Below are positions 53,048 to 63,234 of a DNA stretch of 64,000 nucleotides, piece by piece. The translations under genes and the position numbers were made by a program. A model generated the notes under the pieces. The model did not search any database. It saw only the letters and a list, made by a program, of their open reading frames with translations, and was not told where the DNA came from. Every line of letters begins with the position of its first letter. The stretch's first letter is position 1. The DNA lies in contig NZ_NTFY01000030.1 in NCBI RefSeq assembly GCF_002289565.1, forward strand, positions 62,001-126,000, in the 5' to 3' direction. The DNA is from Rhodopirellula sp. SM50. GTDB lineage: Bacteria; Planctomycetota; Planctomycetia; Pirellulales; Pirellulaceae.

Positions 53048-53056
53048 CCGCGAGAT

Positions 53057-53090
53057 CCTCTCCGGCTTCGAGTGTTTCTCGAAGTGGAGA
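53057..53090. terminator. strong hairpin after the GYF_2 gene
   Basis: CTCTCC (53057) pairs with GGAGAG (ending 53090), and CTTCGAG (53065) pairs with CTCGAAG (53077), around a five-base loop. It lies ten bases after the GYF_2 stop and converges on the barrel protein gene. There is no T-run, so factor-independent termination is uncertain. A 16-base direct repeat (GGTGAATCGTTGACGG twice) follows at about 53108-53139. Confidence 0.5.
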
Positions 53091-53207
53091 GAACCGGGCG
53101 GCTACTGGGTGAATCGTTGACGGGGTGAATCGTTGACGGGGTAAATTGCTGATCGAACCCGCAGGAGACAGCAGAGCAGTCGCTGCGGAAGTCTCCCAGC
53201 GAGGCGT

Positions 53208-54530
53208 TTAGAACCGCAGTTCGACCCCGAAGGATCCGCCGTAGAACAGCAGACCGTCGTTCATGTCGATGCGGGTGCCCATTGCATTGGTGACGTTCGC
53301 TTTGACTTGACCGGGGACCAATGCGGTGTTGGTGATGTAGAGCAATTCACCGCCGCCGCGGATCGACAGCATCTCTCCCAACTGGTAGCGAAGCCCCAAC
53401 CCGATGTCGAAGACGCCTGAAAAGTCGTCATCGTCGCGACTGTTGTTGAGCACGGTGACGCCTTGGTTGCGAAGCCGAACGTCGGAATCGGCAAAGTTAT
53501 AGTACAGGCCTCCCCGCAGTCGCACGTCGGTGTAGACGTGCTGCGTGACCGGATAGAGCAGGTCGAGTCCGAGTTGCAGCCCGGCCATCGTGTTCTGCGT
53601 GCTCGCGGTCAGGTCCGAGTAAGACGTGAAGATGTCTTTTTCAGACGCGTAGCCATAATCTTCTTCGACGCGAATCACGCGTCCACCGAACAGGGCTCTG
53701 GCGACATCCCAACCGACGAGCGTCTTGTTCAATTCCGCACTCCAGTACTCGGTGTTGTAGAACTGGGTTTGCAGGTTGGCGTTGTCGAACGGATCCAGGA
53801 ACGTGCCATCGAAGTTTTGCGGGTGTGGATTGGCGACGGTCGCGGGGCCGTCACCGTCGAACAGATTCGAATCGATGTTTCCCGGCGAGCTGGTGTCAAC
53901 GACCCGCAGGTTGCGATTCCATTCGGTCGGTCCGACGAAGGTGAATTCATAACCGTTGACACAGTTCGGCAGGGTACCGACCGTGATCCGCGGCACCCAT
54001 TCGAAGCCGAAGTCGTCCATCCGGGCGTTGCGGGTCAGACTGAATCCGTCTGCGCCGTTGCGTTCCATGTACATCGCTTCGACGAACACATAGTAGTAGG
54101 GATCGCAGGGAATCCCGCAGGCCATGGATTGACCACCGTAGCCGGACATCCCGTAGCCGTTGCAGGATCCGTTGCAGGAGCCTTGCATGCAGCTTTGGCA
54201 GCCGTAGTTGACTTGGGCGACACGGCCGGCGTTGACCGATCCGAGCGGCCCCGAGGTGGTGGCCAAGGCTTGTGAGATCGATCCCGGGGCGATTCCGCTG
54301 GGGCTGACGTCGGCCGCGGTGCGGACGTCGGAGGCGGCAATGATCTTGGTGCCCGGACCGAACATCGCGGCGCCCGACGAAGACACCTGTTGGTCTCCGC
54401 CGAGTGAGCCCACCAATCCGGTTTGCGCCGAAGCCACGGCGCCGCTACCGGCGATCATGGCGGCCGCGGCGATCGCCAGAACCCTTGCGGCGTGACGCCG
54501 GATGACGGAGTGGATCAGAGGGATGTTCAT
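53208..54530 (-). CDS. outer-membrane beta-barrel protein (BBP7-like)
   Basis: An exported protein of 440 residues from ATG 54530, which has GAGG upstream. A signal peptide (VLAIAAAAMIAGSGAVASA) is followed by a short Cys/Gly region (CQSCMQGSCNGSCNGYG). The rest has alternating strands and girdle aromatics, with an N-terminal YYYVFVEAMYMERNG block like BBP7 family proteins and the terminal aromatic GSFGVELRF seen in outer-membrane barrels. The Cys cluster may form disulfides or bind metal. It lies 138 bases downstream of the secretin-N-like gene on the same strand, which may link the two in the envelope. Confidence 0.75.
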   Translation of the reverse strand: MNIPLIHSVIRRHAARVLAIAAAAMIAGSGAVASAQTGLVGSLGGDQQVSSSGAAMFGPGTKIIAASDVRTAADVSPSGIAPGSISQALATTSGPLGSVNAGRVAQVNYGCQSCMQGSCNGSCNGYGMSGYGGQSMACGIPCDPYYYVFVEAMYMERNGADGFSLTRNARMDDFGFEWVPRITVGTLPNCVNGYEFTFVGPTEWNRNLRVVDTSSPGNIDSNLFDGDGPATVANPHPQNFDGTFLDPFDNANLQTQFYNTEYWSAELNKTLVGWDVARALFGGRVIRVEEDYGYASEKDIFTSYSDLTASTQNTMAGLQLGLDLLYPVTQHVYTDVRLRGGLYYNFADSDVRLRNQGVTVLNNSRDDDDFSGVFDIGLGLRYQLGEMLSIRGGGELLYITNTALVPGQVKANVTNAMGTRIDMNDGLLFYGGSFGVELRF

Positions 54531-54668
54531 GTCGAACCTCGTTGACGTAATCGGTGCGGAACAATTCCGCAAAGGATCAGTGGTTAGTGTGACGTATCTG
54601 AATCAAGTTGAATCGCGTTTGGCATGTCGGCCCCGTCCCTGGGCACTGAGCAAACCGTCCCGCTTGGA

Positions 54669-57200
54669 TCATCTAACTTTCAAGTTGTCTTGGACGGGAA
54701 CGAGGCAACTTTTTCGAACCATGCGAACGATCTGTTTCGCCGTCTCTTCGTCGTCGCAGTGACCGGTGACGACCAACTCTCCGCCCCGAAGGGAGACGAC
54801 AACGCTGGCCGTCGGAAAGGCTTGGTCGATCGAATCGTTCAGCAATTCGGTGTGCGCGGCGACCTTGTCGCCAATCGCATCGACCCCTTCACTGACTTGG
54901 ATTTGAAAGGTTTGTTTGCGGGTCGGTTCGCCGTCGGCGACATCCGCCCAGATCGTCAATTCGGTCTGGCCCGTGCCGGTACCGATCAATTTGATCTGGT
55001 TGGCACTGGAAGCGAATGCCTGGCAAACGTCCTTGTTTTCGATCGTGAATCGCCGTACGCGACCGCCGATCGTCATCGATCGCACCTGGGCACGTTTGAG
55101 TTGCAGGACGACCGCGGGGCGTTGTCCGTTGGAGTCTTGCGTGTGAGCCCCTTGCGACGGTGACACGTTCGGGTCGGGAACGGTCACATCAATTCGTTTC
55201 TGCTCCGGTTCGATCGACCGACGCAGGATGCTGTGGCGAGACGATGCGAGCCGAGCGCGAGTGCTCGAAGGCGTCGTGCGGTGGGGCGGTTGAACGGCCG
55301 CGGTGCGAGACGCGCCGACGTGTGACGGATTGACCGCGACCGGTGCCGCGATCAACGGGCTTTCATCGGTGCCGATCTGTTCGATCCCCGGCGCGACCGA
55401 CGTGACGATCGCGTGCCCCTGGGCCTGTGCTGGCAATGCTGTCCGTTCAGGCTGGCTGGCAACGGGCTGGCTGGCAACAGGCTGGCTGGCAACGGGCTGG
55501 CTCAGCGGCGTTCGACTGGCAACGGGATCGCGTCGGGAAAGCGTTTCCATCGCGTCGCGTTTCGGTTCGACAATCGAGCCGACCGGAGCAGTGTCCGGGA
55601 CGTCTTGGGAGCGATGTTCCAGCGTTCTGGCGACGGCCGCCTTCGGGACCAACGGCAACTCCGCCTCTTTAGCGGATCCCAGGCTTTCGTTGATCGCGGC
55701 CGTGCTGGGTCGATCCCTTGACGATTCGTCCTGGCGCGCCGCTGGAGCAGGTTCAAAATGAATCGGATCGATCGCGGATTGCACCACCGCGTCGTCGCTA
55801 TCGCCGAATTGCAATTCGATCGGCGGCGTCGCGATCGCGACGGTTTTGCGTTGCAGCAGTACCGGGACCTGTGAGTCCGCTTTCGCGGTGACGTGCTGTT
55901 CGGCGTTGATGACGCGCGACTTGGCAGTCAGCGGCACGCGTGCTCGGTTGCTGACAACCAACTCATCGATCCCAGTGTCGTCGGCCCCAATGTCGTTGAC
56001 TTGGTCCGCATCGACATCGGATCGGTCCATCGTCTCAGCAGCGGCGACTGCATTGTCAGCGAGTGGAGCCAAGGCTTCCGCGGCAAAATTCACCGCCGGA
56101 GCGAGTTTCACCGGCGTTTCGGCGGCAACCGGTGGCGTCGCGGGCTGCGAAGCTTCGGGGTCTGACAGCTCGGGGTCTGACAGCTCCGGCTCTGATGCCG
56201 CCGGCTCTGCGCTCGGACCCGCCTGCATCGGTGGCTCAGCAGCTGCCTGAACGCTGGGTGTCGATTCACCGTCGAGTTCGACGGCGTTGTCGGTCGACGG
56301 GCCTGCCCCGACCGCACCGCCTGGTACCGCAGCCTCTGCTGCCGGAGTTTCTGCTGCCGGAGTTTCTGCTGCCGGAATCTCGGTGTCGGATTCGACTGCG
56401 AATTCGCTGGTGAACGCATCACCGGCTTCAGCGGTGTCATCGGACAGGGTGAAGAAGATCGGTTGCGTTTCCTGGATCGGCGTCTGCTCGTCGCGGGCGT
56501 CGGCGACCGGAATGACACGCGAATCCTGTTCGGCGGCGACGCCGATGGGAGCGGTGTGCCCGACGGTCAGCCGAGACGCGGCATTGGATGACACTGCGGA
56601 CCGGATCGGCGTGGCCGCGCCGGTCGGGATCGCCAGCGGCGCCGGAGAGTTCATGGCCGCTGTTTTGGCCGCCCAAGACAGTTGTGCTTGATCGGGTTGA
56701 TTCGGCTGGGCGAACGTCTTGGCGGGGGCAGGCCCGAACCGGTCAAAGGCTTCGACCTGAGTCGCGGGGACCTGCTCGCTGGATCCGAGCGCGATCAGCG
56801 GTCGGTCGCTGACGCCGGTCGCTGACGGGGCATGGAACCGCGGATTTTGCCTGACGCGTCCCACCGGTGACGCCGCCATCGACGGATGGCCGCCGGCCAT
56901 GGTTGCAGACCGAACCGCCCCGTTGGCGGGAGTCGCCGGAGCCTGCCCGGGCGCCACAAACGGATTGGACTGGACCGCGCCCATGGGCATCGGGGAAGCA
57001 GTAGGTGCACCGCCATGGACGATTCCCGGCGTGGTGCTGTTTTGATTGAAGAAACGCGATTGGATCATCCCGCCTTGCGGTTGTTGACCGCCCGCAGTTG
57101 AGCCGGACGCGACCAACACCGCCACCAGAACCGCTCGCTTGGCGATTCGTCTGGATGGGTCGCCGTTTTGGCTTGTCAATTTCGCGTTGTTCACACGCAT
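54669..57200 (-). CDS. exported protein with long disordered region and secretin N-terminal/BON-like C-terminus
   Basis: An 843-residue exported protein. After an N-terminal leader comes a very long low-complexity region rich in Ala, Pro, Glu and Ser, with short repeats (AAETPAAETPAAE, SDPELSDPE, SQPVASQPVASQPV). The last ~150 residues are structured. About 694-768 fit the pilus-assembly/secretin N-terminal domain (RPAVVLQLKRAQVRSMTIGG, then IKLIGTGTGQTELTIW). About 772-843 look like a BON-type domain (SVVVSLRGGELVVTGHCDDE). No secretin domain is present, so it is not a complete CpaC; it may be an accessory subunit or a wall/peptidoglycan-associated protein. It is followed by the barrel protein. 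Confidence 0.7.
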   Translation of the reverse strand: MRVNNAKLTSQNGDPSRRIAKRAVLVAVLVASGSTAGGQQPQGGMIQSRFFNQNSTTPGIVHGGAPTASPMPMGAVQSNPFVAPGQAPATPANGAVRSATMAGGHPSMAASPVGRVRQNPRFHAPSATGVSDRPLIALGSSEQVPATQVEAFDRFGPAPAKTFAQPNQPDQAQLSWAAKTAAMNSPAPLAIPTGAATPIRSAVSSNAASRLTVGHTAPIGVAAEQDSRVIPVADARDEQTPIQETQPIFFTLSDDTAEAGDAFTSEFAVESDTEIPAAETPAAETPAAEAAVPGGAVGAGPSTDNAVELDGESTPSVQAAAEPPMQAGPSAEPAASEPELSDPELSDPEASQPATPPVAAETPVKLAPAVNFAAEALAPLADNAVAAAETMDRSDVDADQVNDIGADDTGIDELVVSNRARVPLTAKSRVINAEQHVTAKADSQVPVLLQRKTVAIATPPIELQFGDSDDAVVQSAIDPIHFEPAPAARQDESSRDRPSTAAINESLGSAKEAELPLVPKAAVARTLEHRSQDVPDTAPVGSIVEPKRDAMETLSRRDPVASRTPLSQPVASQPVASQPVASQPERTALPAQAQGHAIVTSVAPGIEQIGTDESPLIAAPVAVNPSHVGASRTAAVQPPHRTTPSSTRARLASSRHSILRRSIEPEQKRIDVTVPDPNVSPSQGAHTQDSNGQRPAVVLQLKRAQVRSMTIGGRVRRFTIENKDVCQAFASSANQIKLIGTGTGQTELTIWADVADGEPTRKQTFQIQVSEGVDAIGDKVAAHTELLNDSIDQAFPTASVVVSLRGGELVVTGHCDDEETAKQIVRMVRKSCLVPVQDNLKVR

Positions 57201-57539
57201 GCCGCGTTCCTAGGTCCCGGTGATTTCGGCCCCAATGAACCGCGTTCGGTTCATCGAAAGGATGTGCCCCCCTCGGCACACCGACGGCACACAGTGATTG
57301 CGCACTGTATGTCCGTTGGTTTACGTATCGGATGCGTGTTGGCGCGACATTAACGATTCTCGGGCCTCTAGCACCTGTAACGCTGGAATCGTTTGTCGCG
57401 GCCGTGCGGCCGTGGATTGCCTCCACGGGTCACACAAAAAGCCCGGAATCGATAGGATTGGACCAGACGTGTCACGACCGGACACGACAACAACGCCGCA
57501 GGCTTAAAAACGGATTTTCACCAGGGGGACTGCTTCGCC
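57201..57539. other. divergent intergenic region, no gene seen
   Basis: This 339-base gap separates the long low-complexity gene (minus) and the AddB-like gene (plus). A short hairpin, CGCGGCCGTGCGGCCGTGG, lies near 57397. No convincing promoter motif or small gene was recognised. Confidence 0.4.
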
Positions 57540-60437
57540 GTGTCATTTGATCTTTTTCCAGAATTGCTGTGCCGACGCGAGTTTCTGGGCTGGGACCGGC
57601 CCTTGCTGCCCGGGGTGGTCCGCTATTTCATCGATCAGGCGGGCGAAACCGGCTGTTTGGACTTGAGCGACTGGATTTGCGTGCTGCCCACGGCCCAGTC
57701 GATGCTGCGTTTCGGTCGGCTGTTGCAATCGGCGGCCGATGACCAGGGACTCGACTATCTCGCGCCCCGCATCACGACGTCGGGAGAATTGGCTGAACTG
57801 CTCTACCAGCCCGAGGCCCCGATCGCGATCGAGTTCGAGCAAACGCTGGCCTGGGCGAGGGTGTTGCGTCATCGCGACGCCGAGTCATTGCGGCCGCTGC
57901 TGCCGGTGCTACCGGAATCCGATGCGATCGGCCCCTGGCTGGAACTCGCCGGGACGTTGCGGCGATTGACGGCCGATCTGGCGGCCCACGAGGTGAGTTT
58001 CGCGGACGTCGTTTCGGTCACCGACAGCGATGCCGAGCAGGCCCGCTGGAAACTGCTGCAAGAACTCTTCGAACTTTACCTCGGCGAGCTTGCCGCGGCC
58101 GGACGCAGCGACCCGCACCAGCAGCGTCGGCGTGCGATCAAACGAAAAACGATTCGGTCGGGACGCTTGATCGCGCTGGTCGGCACCAGTGACTTGAATC
58201 CATCGATTGCCAAGGTGATCGCGGAAGTCGAGCGCGACGTCGTGGCCTTCATCGCGGCGCCCCAGGACAAGGAAGCTTGCTTTGATTGGCTCGGCTGCCT
58301 CAAGCCGGACGCCTTTGCCGATTTCCAATTGCCGCTGACCGATGACCATCTGGTGCCGGCCGGCGATATCGCCGATCAAGCGACCGCGGTCAGCGAGGCG
58401 GTGACGGAATTTGCATCGCGCTATCAACCGGCACAGATTGCCGTCGGCGTGACCGATGATTCACACGTCGCCGCCACCGAGATGCAACTCGACGGATGTG
58501 GTTTTCCTACCTACCGGCACGTCGGCTGGACCGTCGCGTCGACCGCCGTGGGGCGACTCATTTCGCTCACCGCCAGCCTGGTCGCCCGGCCGACCTGGCG
58601 ATCACTCGCGGCACTGGTGCGGCACGGCGATGCCCATCGTTTCCTCCACGCTCAACTCAACCAACCCCAAAGCGACGCGGCACAGCAAGACTACCTGATT
58701 CCGCTCGACCAGATGCTTGCCAATCATCTGCCGGTGCGATTGTCGGATCCGTTGCCGCCGGCGGCGCTGAAACGCTATCCCGCGGCGGAACAACTGCACC
58801 ATGCCGTCCTTCAATGGCTCGCGCCACTGATCCCCAAGCATCTGTCCGACGGACCGCGACCGACCCAACCGATCGCCGACTGGTGCGATCGGCTGCTGCA
58901 ATGGCTGGATTCGATTTACGCCGATCTGGGAACCGCCGACCAAGGAACTGCCGACGCGACTCAGCCCGATCGCCGGTTGACCGTCGAAGCGGTCGCGAAA
59001 GTCCGTGACCTGTTGACACGGTTCACCAAACTCAGCCGCCATTTAGACGCGCCCGTCACCGCCGCGTCGGCTTTGGAACTGATCACGTCACGTCTGTCCG
59101 ATCTGCGAGTCGGGCAGGACCAGCACGCCGATGACATTCAAATTCATGGCTGGTTGGATTTGGCATTGGATGATTCGCCGGCAATGGTCGTGGTCGGTTT
59201 CAATCATCCCTTCGTGCCCTCGGCGGTCACCAGTGATCCGTTTCTGCCCGGTTCGCTGCGTTCGCGACTGCGAATCGCCGATAACGAACGCCGCTATGCT
59301 CGTGATCTCTATGTGACGCAGTTGCTGCTGTCGACACGCCGAGACATCCGTTTGATCGTGGGCAAGAATTCTGCCGACGGAACACCGACGCCGCCCAGCC
59401 GATTGTTGGCCGCTTCATCACCCCCGGACGTGGCTCGGCGAATCCGGATGCTATTGGCCGCTGATCGCGACAAGGTCAACGTTTCGCACCGTTGGGACAG
59501 CGATCGCAAAACGACCGATCTTCCCATTCCAGAATTCCATCCCGAGGAATGCCCCGTCAAATCGATGAGCGTGACGGCTTTCAAGGCCTACCTCGAATGC
59601 CCCTATCGGTTTTACCTGCGACATGTGCTGAATCTGAAACCCGTCGACGACTTGGCCCGCGAACTGGCCGCCAACCAATTCGGCGACTTGGTCCATGCTG
59701 CGGTCGAGCACTTTGGGGAGTCTGCCGAGAAAGACGAAGCGGACGAAAAGCGGATCTTTGAATCGTTACGACATCACTTGCACCAATATGCGGCTGACCA
59801 GTACGGCGATCACGCCGAAAGTGCCGTCCGGCTGCAAGTCCGTCAAGCCGAGCGACGATTGCAGTTCGTCGCCGCCGAGCAAGCCGCACGCATCGCGCAG
59901 GGCTGGAGAATCCACGCGACCGAAGCCAGTGTCGAAGAATCCAAAGGCGCTTCGATCACGGTGGACGGAAAAAAAATGGGTTTGAGAGGGCGTTTCGATC
60001 GGATCGACCGCAACGTTCAAACCGGACAATGGGCGATCTTGGACTACAAAACCCACGGTCACAAACCGGAGAAAAAACACCTTCGCAAAAACCGCGACAC
60101 CGGCCAATTCGAATGGATCGATCTGCAATTGCCGCTGTACCGAATGATGGTGCCCTTTCTCGGCATCGAAGCGCCGCCGCAAGAAGTCCAACTGGGCTAT
60201 TTTAATGTCAGCGACAAAGCGGACGAAACCAAAATCAACATCGCGGAATTCGGTGAACCCCTGATGGAGCAAGCCAAGGATCTGATTCATCAATGCGTCC
60301 GCCGTATCTTTGCCTGTGATTTCGCACCCAGCGACCAAGGCGTGATGTACGACGACTACGAAATGATTTTGCAAACCGGAGTTGCCAGTCGGATGCTGGC
60401 CGGTGCGACGATCGCCGAAGGAGACAACGACCAGTGA
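57540..60437 (+). CDS. AddB-like protein with PD-(D/E)XK nuclease domain
   Basis: A recombinational repair protein of 965 residues. The first ~650 residues resemble an inactivated helicase-like AddB arm; no Walker A motif is seen. The C-terminal ~320 residues form a RecB-type nuclease: MSVTAFKAYLECPYRFYLRHV, then FGDLVHAAVEHF, GRFDRIDR, ILDYKTHGHK (Asp and Lys of the active site) and QLPLYRMM. The four-cysteine iron-sulfur pattern of classic AddB is not obvious. The start is GTG 57540. The stop overlaps the AddA-like start (GTGA), so the two are translated together. It would process double-strand breaks with AddA. Confidence 0.85.
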   Translation: MSFDLFPELLCRREFLGWDRPLLPGVVRYFIDQAGETGCLDLSDWICVLPTAQSMLRFGRLLQSAADDQGLDYLAPRITTSGELAELLYQPEAPIAIEFEQTLAWARVLRHRDAESLRPLLPVLPESDAIGPWLELAGTLRRLTADLAAHEVSFADVVSVTDSDAEQARWKLLQELFELYLGELAAAGRSDPHQQRRRAIKRKTIRSGRLIALVGTSDLNPSIAKVIAEVERDVVAFIAAPQDKEACFDWLGCLKPDAFADFQLPLTDDHLVPAGDIADQATAVSEAVTEFASRYQPAQIAVGVTDDSHVAATEMQLDGCGFPTYRHVGWTVASTAVGRLISLTASLVARPTWRSLAALVRHGDAHRFLHAQLNQPQSDAAQQDYLIPLDQMLANHLPVRLSDPLPPAALKRYPAAEQLHHAVLQWLAPLIPKHLSDGPRPTQPIADWCDRLLQWLDSIYADLGTADQGTADATQPDRRLTVEAVAKVRDLLTRFTKLSRHLDAPVTAASALELITSRLSDLRVGQDQHADDIQIHGWLDLALDDSPAMVVVGFNHPFVPSAVTSDPFLPGSLRSRLRIADNERRYARDLYVTQLLLSTRRDIRLIVGKNSADGTPTPPSRLLAASSPPDVARRIRMLLAADRDKVNVSHRWDSDRKTTDLPIPEFHPEECPVKSMSVTAFKAYLECPYRFYLRHVLNLKPVDDLARELAANQFGDLVHAAVEHFGESAEKDEADEKRIFESLRHHLHQYAADQYGDHAESAVRLQVRQAERRLQFVAAEQAARIAQGWRIHATEASVEESKGASITVDGKKMGLRGRFDRIDRNVQTGQWAILDYKTHGHKPEKKHLRKNRDTGQFEWIDLQLPLYRMMVPFLGIEAPPQEVQLGYFNVSDKADETKINIAEFGEPLMEQAKDLIHQCVRRIFACDFAPSDQGVMYDDYEMILQTGVASRMLAGATIAEGDNDQ

Positions 60438-62956
60438 GCACCGAAATCAGATCCCACGACCGTTCCCCCAGCGACGTGTTCCTCGACGGCAACCTGCCGC
60501 CGGTCTTGGTGCGGGCATCGGCCGGCACGGGGAAAACGTATCGTTTGACCGCACGACTGTTACAGATCCTGTTCCAGGGGGCGGCCCCCGAATCGATCCT
60601 CGCGACCACGTTCACGCGTAAAGCGGCGGGCGAAATTCTGGAGCGGATCCTGTTGACGCTGGCCGAAGCCGCCGATCCGGAAAACGATGCGGCGTTGGAG
60701 GATCTGCGGCGGCAAGTCGGCCTGGAGACATTGCCCCGCAGCCTGTGTTTGCAACTGTTGCAGCGTCTGGTCGCAAACATTCATCGCATCCGCATCTGCA
60801 CCTTGGACAGCTTGTTCACCCAGCTGGCCAAATCGTTTCCCTTTGAATTGCAACTGCCGCCGGTTTGGCGATTGACCGACGAGATCGAAGAAGCGTGGTT
60901 GCGCGAACGCGCGATCGACTCGATGGTCTCAATGCTTCAGCCCGGCGAGTTGGCGACCCTGTTGGCGATGCTCAGCAAAGGTGAAACAAAACGCTCGATC
61001 GTTCGTGAGCTGATTCAAATCGTCTCGGGCGCGTACACGAAAGCACGGCAGACGGCGCCTGAGGCTTGGACCAATCTGGACGCGCCCACCGCGCCCGACG
61101 ATGCCGCTTTGACGTCCGCCGCCGGTTCCTTTCGCCTGTCCGATCCGCCACAGAAAACGGTTCGCGCCAAACTCGATGCGATGGCTGAACTCCTCGAGAC
61201 GCGTCAATTCGATTCGCTGGCGACCGAAACGCTGATCAAGAACTATGCCAAAGCAAAACGCAACGGAGAGCCGACGAAGCTGGGCCGATCCGCGCTGCCC
61301 GACGGCCTGGATGACGCACTGGGCGCGTTGTATGCCGCCGCGCGTTCAAACACCCTCTCGCTGTTGGCCGCACAAAACGATGCCACCGGCCAGGTACTGG
61401 CGCTGTACGACGGACAAGTCGCGCAGCTGAAACAATCCTTGCGAACACTCGGCTTCGACGACATTGCCGTGCGGTTGGCGAAACAGTTTTCCAAGGTCGA
61501 CCATCGCTCGATCAGTCGACGCTTGGATGGCGCGATCGACCATGTCTTGTTGGACGAATTCCAAGACACTTCGCCGGCCCAGTGGCAGGTCCTTCGGCCG
61601 CTGGCGTTTCGATCGGCCGATGCGGCAATCGACCCCGATCCCGATCCGGAAGCCGCGGTCAAACGCTCGTTTTTCTGTGTCGGGGACACCAAACAGGCGA
61701 TCTATGGCTGGCGCGGCGGCGTGGCAGAGATCTTCGATGCGGTCAGTGCCGAAATCGGCGGCGTCGAATCGATCGAACAGAACACGAGTTTCCGCAGCAG
61801 CCCGGTGATCATGGATTTGATCAATCGCGTCTTCAGAAACCTCTCGCGACACAAGATCGCCGACGCCGCCTCCGACGGACACGACGCCGACAAAGCGACC
61901 TACGAAGCCCGCGCCGTCACCCAGTTCGCCAAACGGTTCCCGCAACACGTGGCGTTCAAGGCTTCGTTACCCGGTTACGTTCGCATGGAGACCTGCGAGA
62001 AGATCGACAGCCGCGACGGCGCGGAAAAGACGCAAGCCTGTTATCAGTTGGCGGCCCGACGCATTGCCGAACTCTCGCGCGCCGCGCCGGAGCGTTCGAT
62101 CGGTGTCTTGACGCGAACCAACAAAGGCGTCGCCAATCTGATCTTCCTGCTGGAACAACTCGGCGTCGACGTCAGCCAGGAAGGCGGAAACCCGTTGGTC
62201 GATTCCGCCGCAGTCGACTTGGTCCTGTCGGCATTCATGATGGCCGAGCATCCCGCCGACGGTCGTTGGAAATTTCATGTCGATCATTCTCCGCTGGGTC
62301 AGGTCGAGGGCATGTCGGCCGACTACGTCAGGGATCTGGTCACCGAAGTCGGGATCGCACGTGCCGTCCAACACTTGGCCGCCTTCCTCGCACCGGTTTG
62401 CGGCCCCCGTGATACCACACGTCTGAAACAATTGGCCCAGTTGGCGGTTGCTTATGAGCCCAACGCGACCGACCGCATGCGAGATTTTGTCCGAATGGTC
62501 CGTGAGAAACGAGTTGAACGACCGCAGTCGGCTGCCGTTCGCGTGATGACGGTTCACCAATCCAAGGGTTTGGAATTCGACGCCGTGTTTTTGCCAGAGC
62601 TGGACGGTAATCTGACCGGCCAACCTCCGCTGTGCATCGCAGACTCGCGGAATCTGACCGAACCGCCGGTCGGGCTCTCTCGATTCTTGACCAACGAGGC
62701 CTGGCACTTTCTGGACACCCGCTGGCGCAAAGCGTTCGGGCGTGATGCGGCAGGCAAAATGACCGAGGCGCTGTGCCTGCTCTACGTCGCGATGACACGC
62801 CCCCGCCAGGCGCTTTACATGGTCGTTCAACCCTGTAAACCTGACGACAAAAAACCGGCCGCATTGATCCACGCGGCGCTGGGCGTGGACACGAATCCCA
62901 GCGAAGGAGAAACGCTATTGTATGAAGCCGGAGATTCGAATTGGTATGAACGTTGA
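60434..62956 (+). CDS. AddA-like UvrD-family helicase lacking a nuclease domain
   Basis: A superfamily I helicase of 840 residues. Motifs: Walker A VRASAGTGKTYRLTARLL, TFTRKAAGEILERI, II VLLDEFQDTSPAQW, III VGDTKQAIYGWRGGVAEIF, EQNTSFRSS, V VMTVHQSKGLEFDAVFLPEL and VI LYVAMTRPRQALYMV. AddA proteins are usually about 1200 residues, ending in a PD-(D/E)XK nuclease; this one stops about 60 residues after motif VI. The nuclease activity of the complex would rest on the AddB-like partner. The start GTG 60434 overlaps the partner's stop. A YhaO-like nuclease gene follows 278 bases later. Confidence 0.88.
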   Translation: MSTEIRSHDRSPSDVFLDGNLPPVLVRASAGTGKTYRLTARLLQILFQGAAPESILATTFTRKAAGEILERILLTLAEAADPENDAALEDLRRQVGLETLPRSLCLQLLQRLVANIHRIRICTLDSLFTQLAKSFPFELQLPPVWRLTDEIEEAWLRERAIDSMVSMLQPGELATLLAMLSKGETKRSIVRELIQIVSGAYTKARQTAPEAWTNLDAPTAPDDAALTSAAGSFRLSDPPQKTVRAKLDAMAELLETRQFDSLATETLIKNYAKAKRNGEPTKLGRSALPDGLDDALGALYAAARSNTLSLLAAQNDATGQVLALYDGQVAQLKQSLRTLGFDDIAVRLAKQFSKVDHRSISRRLDGAIDHVLLDEFQDTSPAQWQVLRPLAFRSADAAIDPDPDPEAAVKRSFFCVGDTKQAIYGWRGGVAEIFDAVSAEIGGVESIEQNTSFRSSPVIMDLINRVFRNLSRHKIADAASDGHDADKATYEARAVTQFAKRFPQHVAFKASLPGYVRMETCEKIDSRDGAEKTQACYQLAARRIAELSRAAPERSIGVLTRTNKGVANLIFLLEQLGVDVSQEGGNPLVDSAAVDLVLSAFMMAEHPADGRWKFHVDHSPLGQVEGMSADYVRDLVTEVGIARAVQHLAAFLAPVCGPRDTTRLKQLAQLAVAYEPNATDRMRDFVRMVREKRVERPQSAAVRVMTVHQSKGLEFDAVFLPELDGNLTGQPPLCIADSRNLTEPPVGLSRFLTNEAWHFLDTRWRKAFGRDAAGKMTEALCLLYVAMTRPRQALYMVVQPCKPDDKKPAALIHAALGVDTNPSEGETLLYEAGDSNWYER

Positions 62957-62984
62957 CGATCACCTTCCCTGGAGGTCGTGCAGT

Positions 62985-63135
62985 TTTAACGTCACCCTCC
63001 TGGCAGGAGGGTCGAGCGCAGCGAGGGGAGGTCGAAAAGTGAATCGCGGCGTTCACTTCACTCTTGATGGGCGATCCCAAGCAACAACGGAAACCCTCTC
63101 CTCGCTACGCTCGACTCTCCCAGGGGGAGAGTGAC
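62985..63135. repeat. imperfect hairpin repeat cluster
   Basis: Between the AddA-like and YhaO-like genes, CTCCTGGCAGGAGGGTCGAG and CTCTCCTCGCTACGCTCGAC plus CTCTCCCAGGGGGAGAG form short palindromes and imperfect complements. The last piece recurs near 18407. It may act as an attenuator or just be a decayed repeat. Confidence 0.45.
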
Positions 63136-63234
63136 GAAAACCCTTGAATATCAACGACTTTAAGACTGCACGACCTCGCCAGAGAGGGTGACTTCACGTC
63201 TTGCGTCTTGTTTTCCCCAATCCCCAACATCGCC

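Noticed and set aside
55440-55505. GGCTGGCTGGCAAC-type repeats as an intergenic satellite
   Set aside because: They lie inside the low-complexity coding region and encode in-frame SQPVA repeats, so they are a protein repeat.
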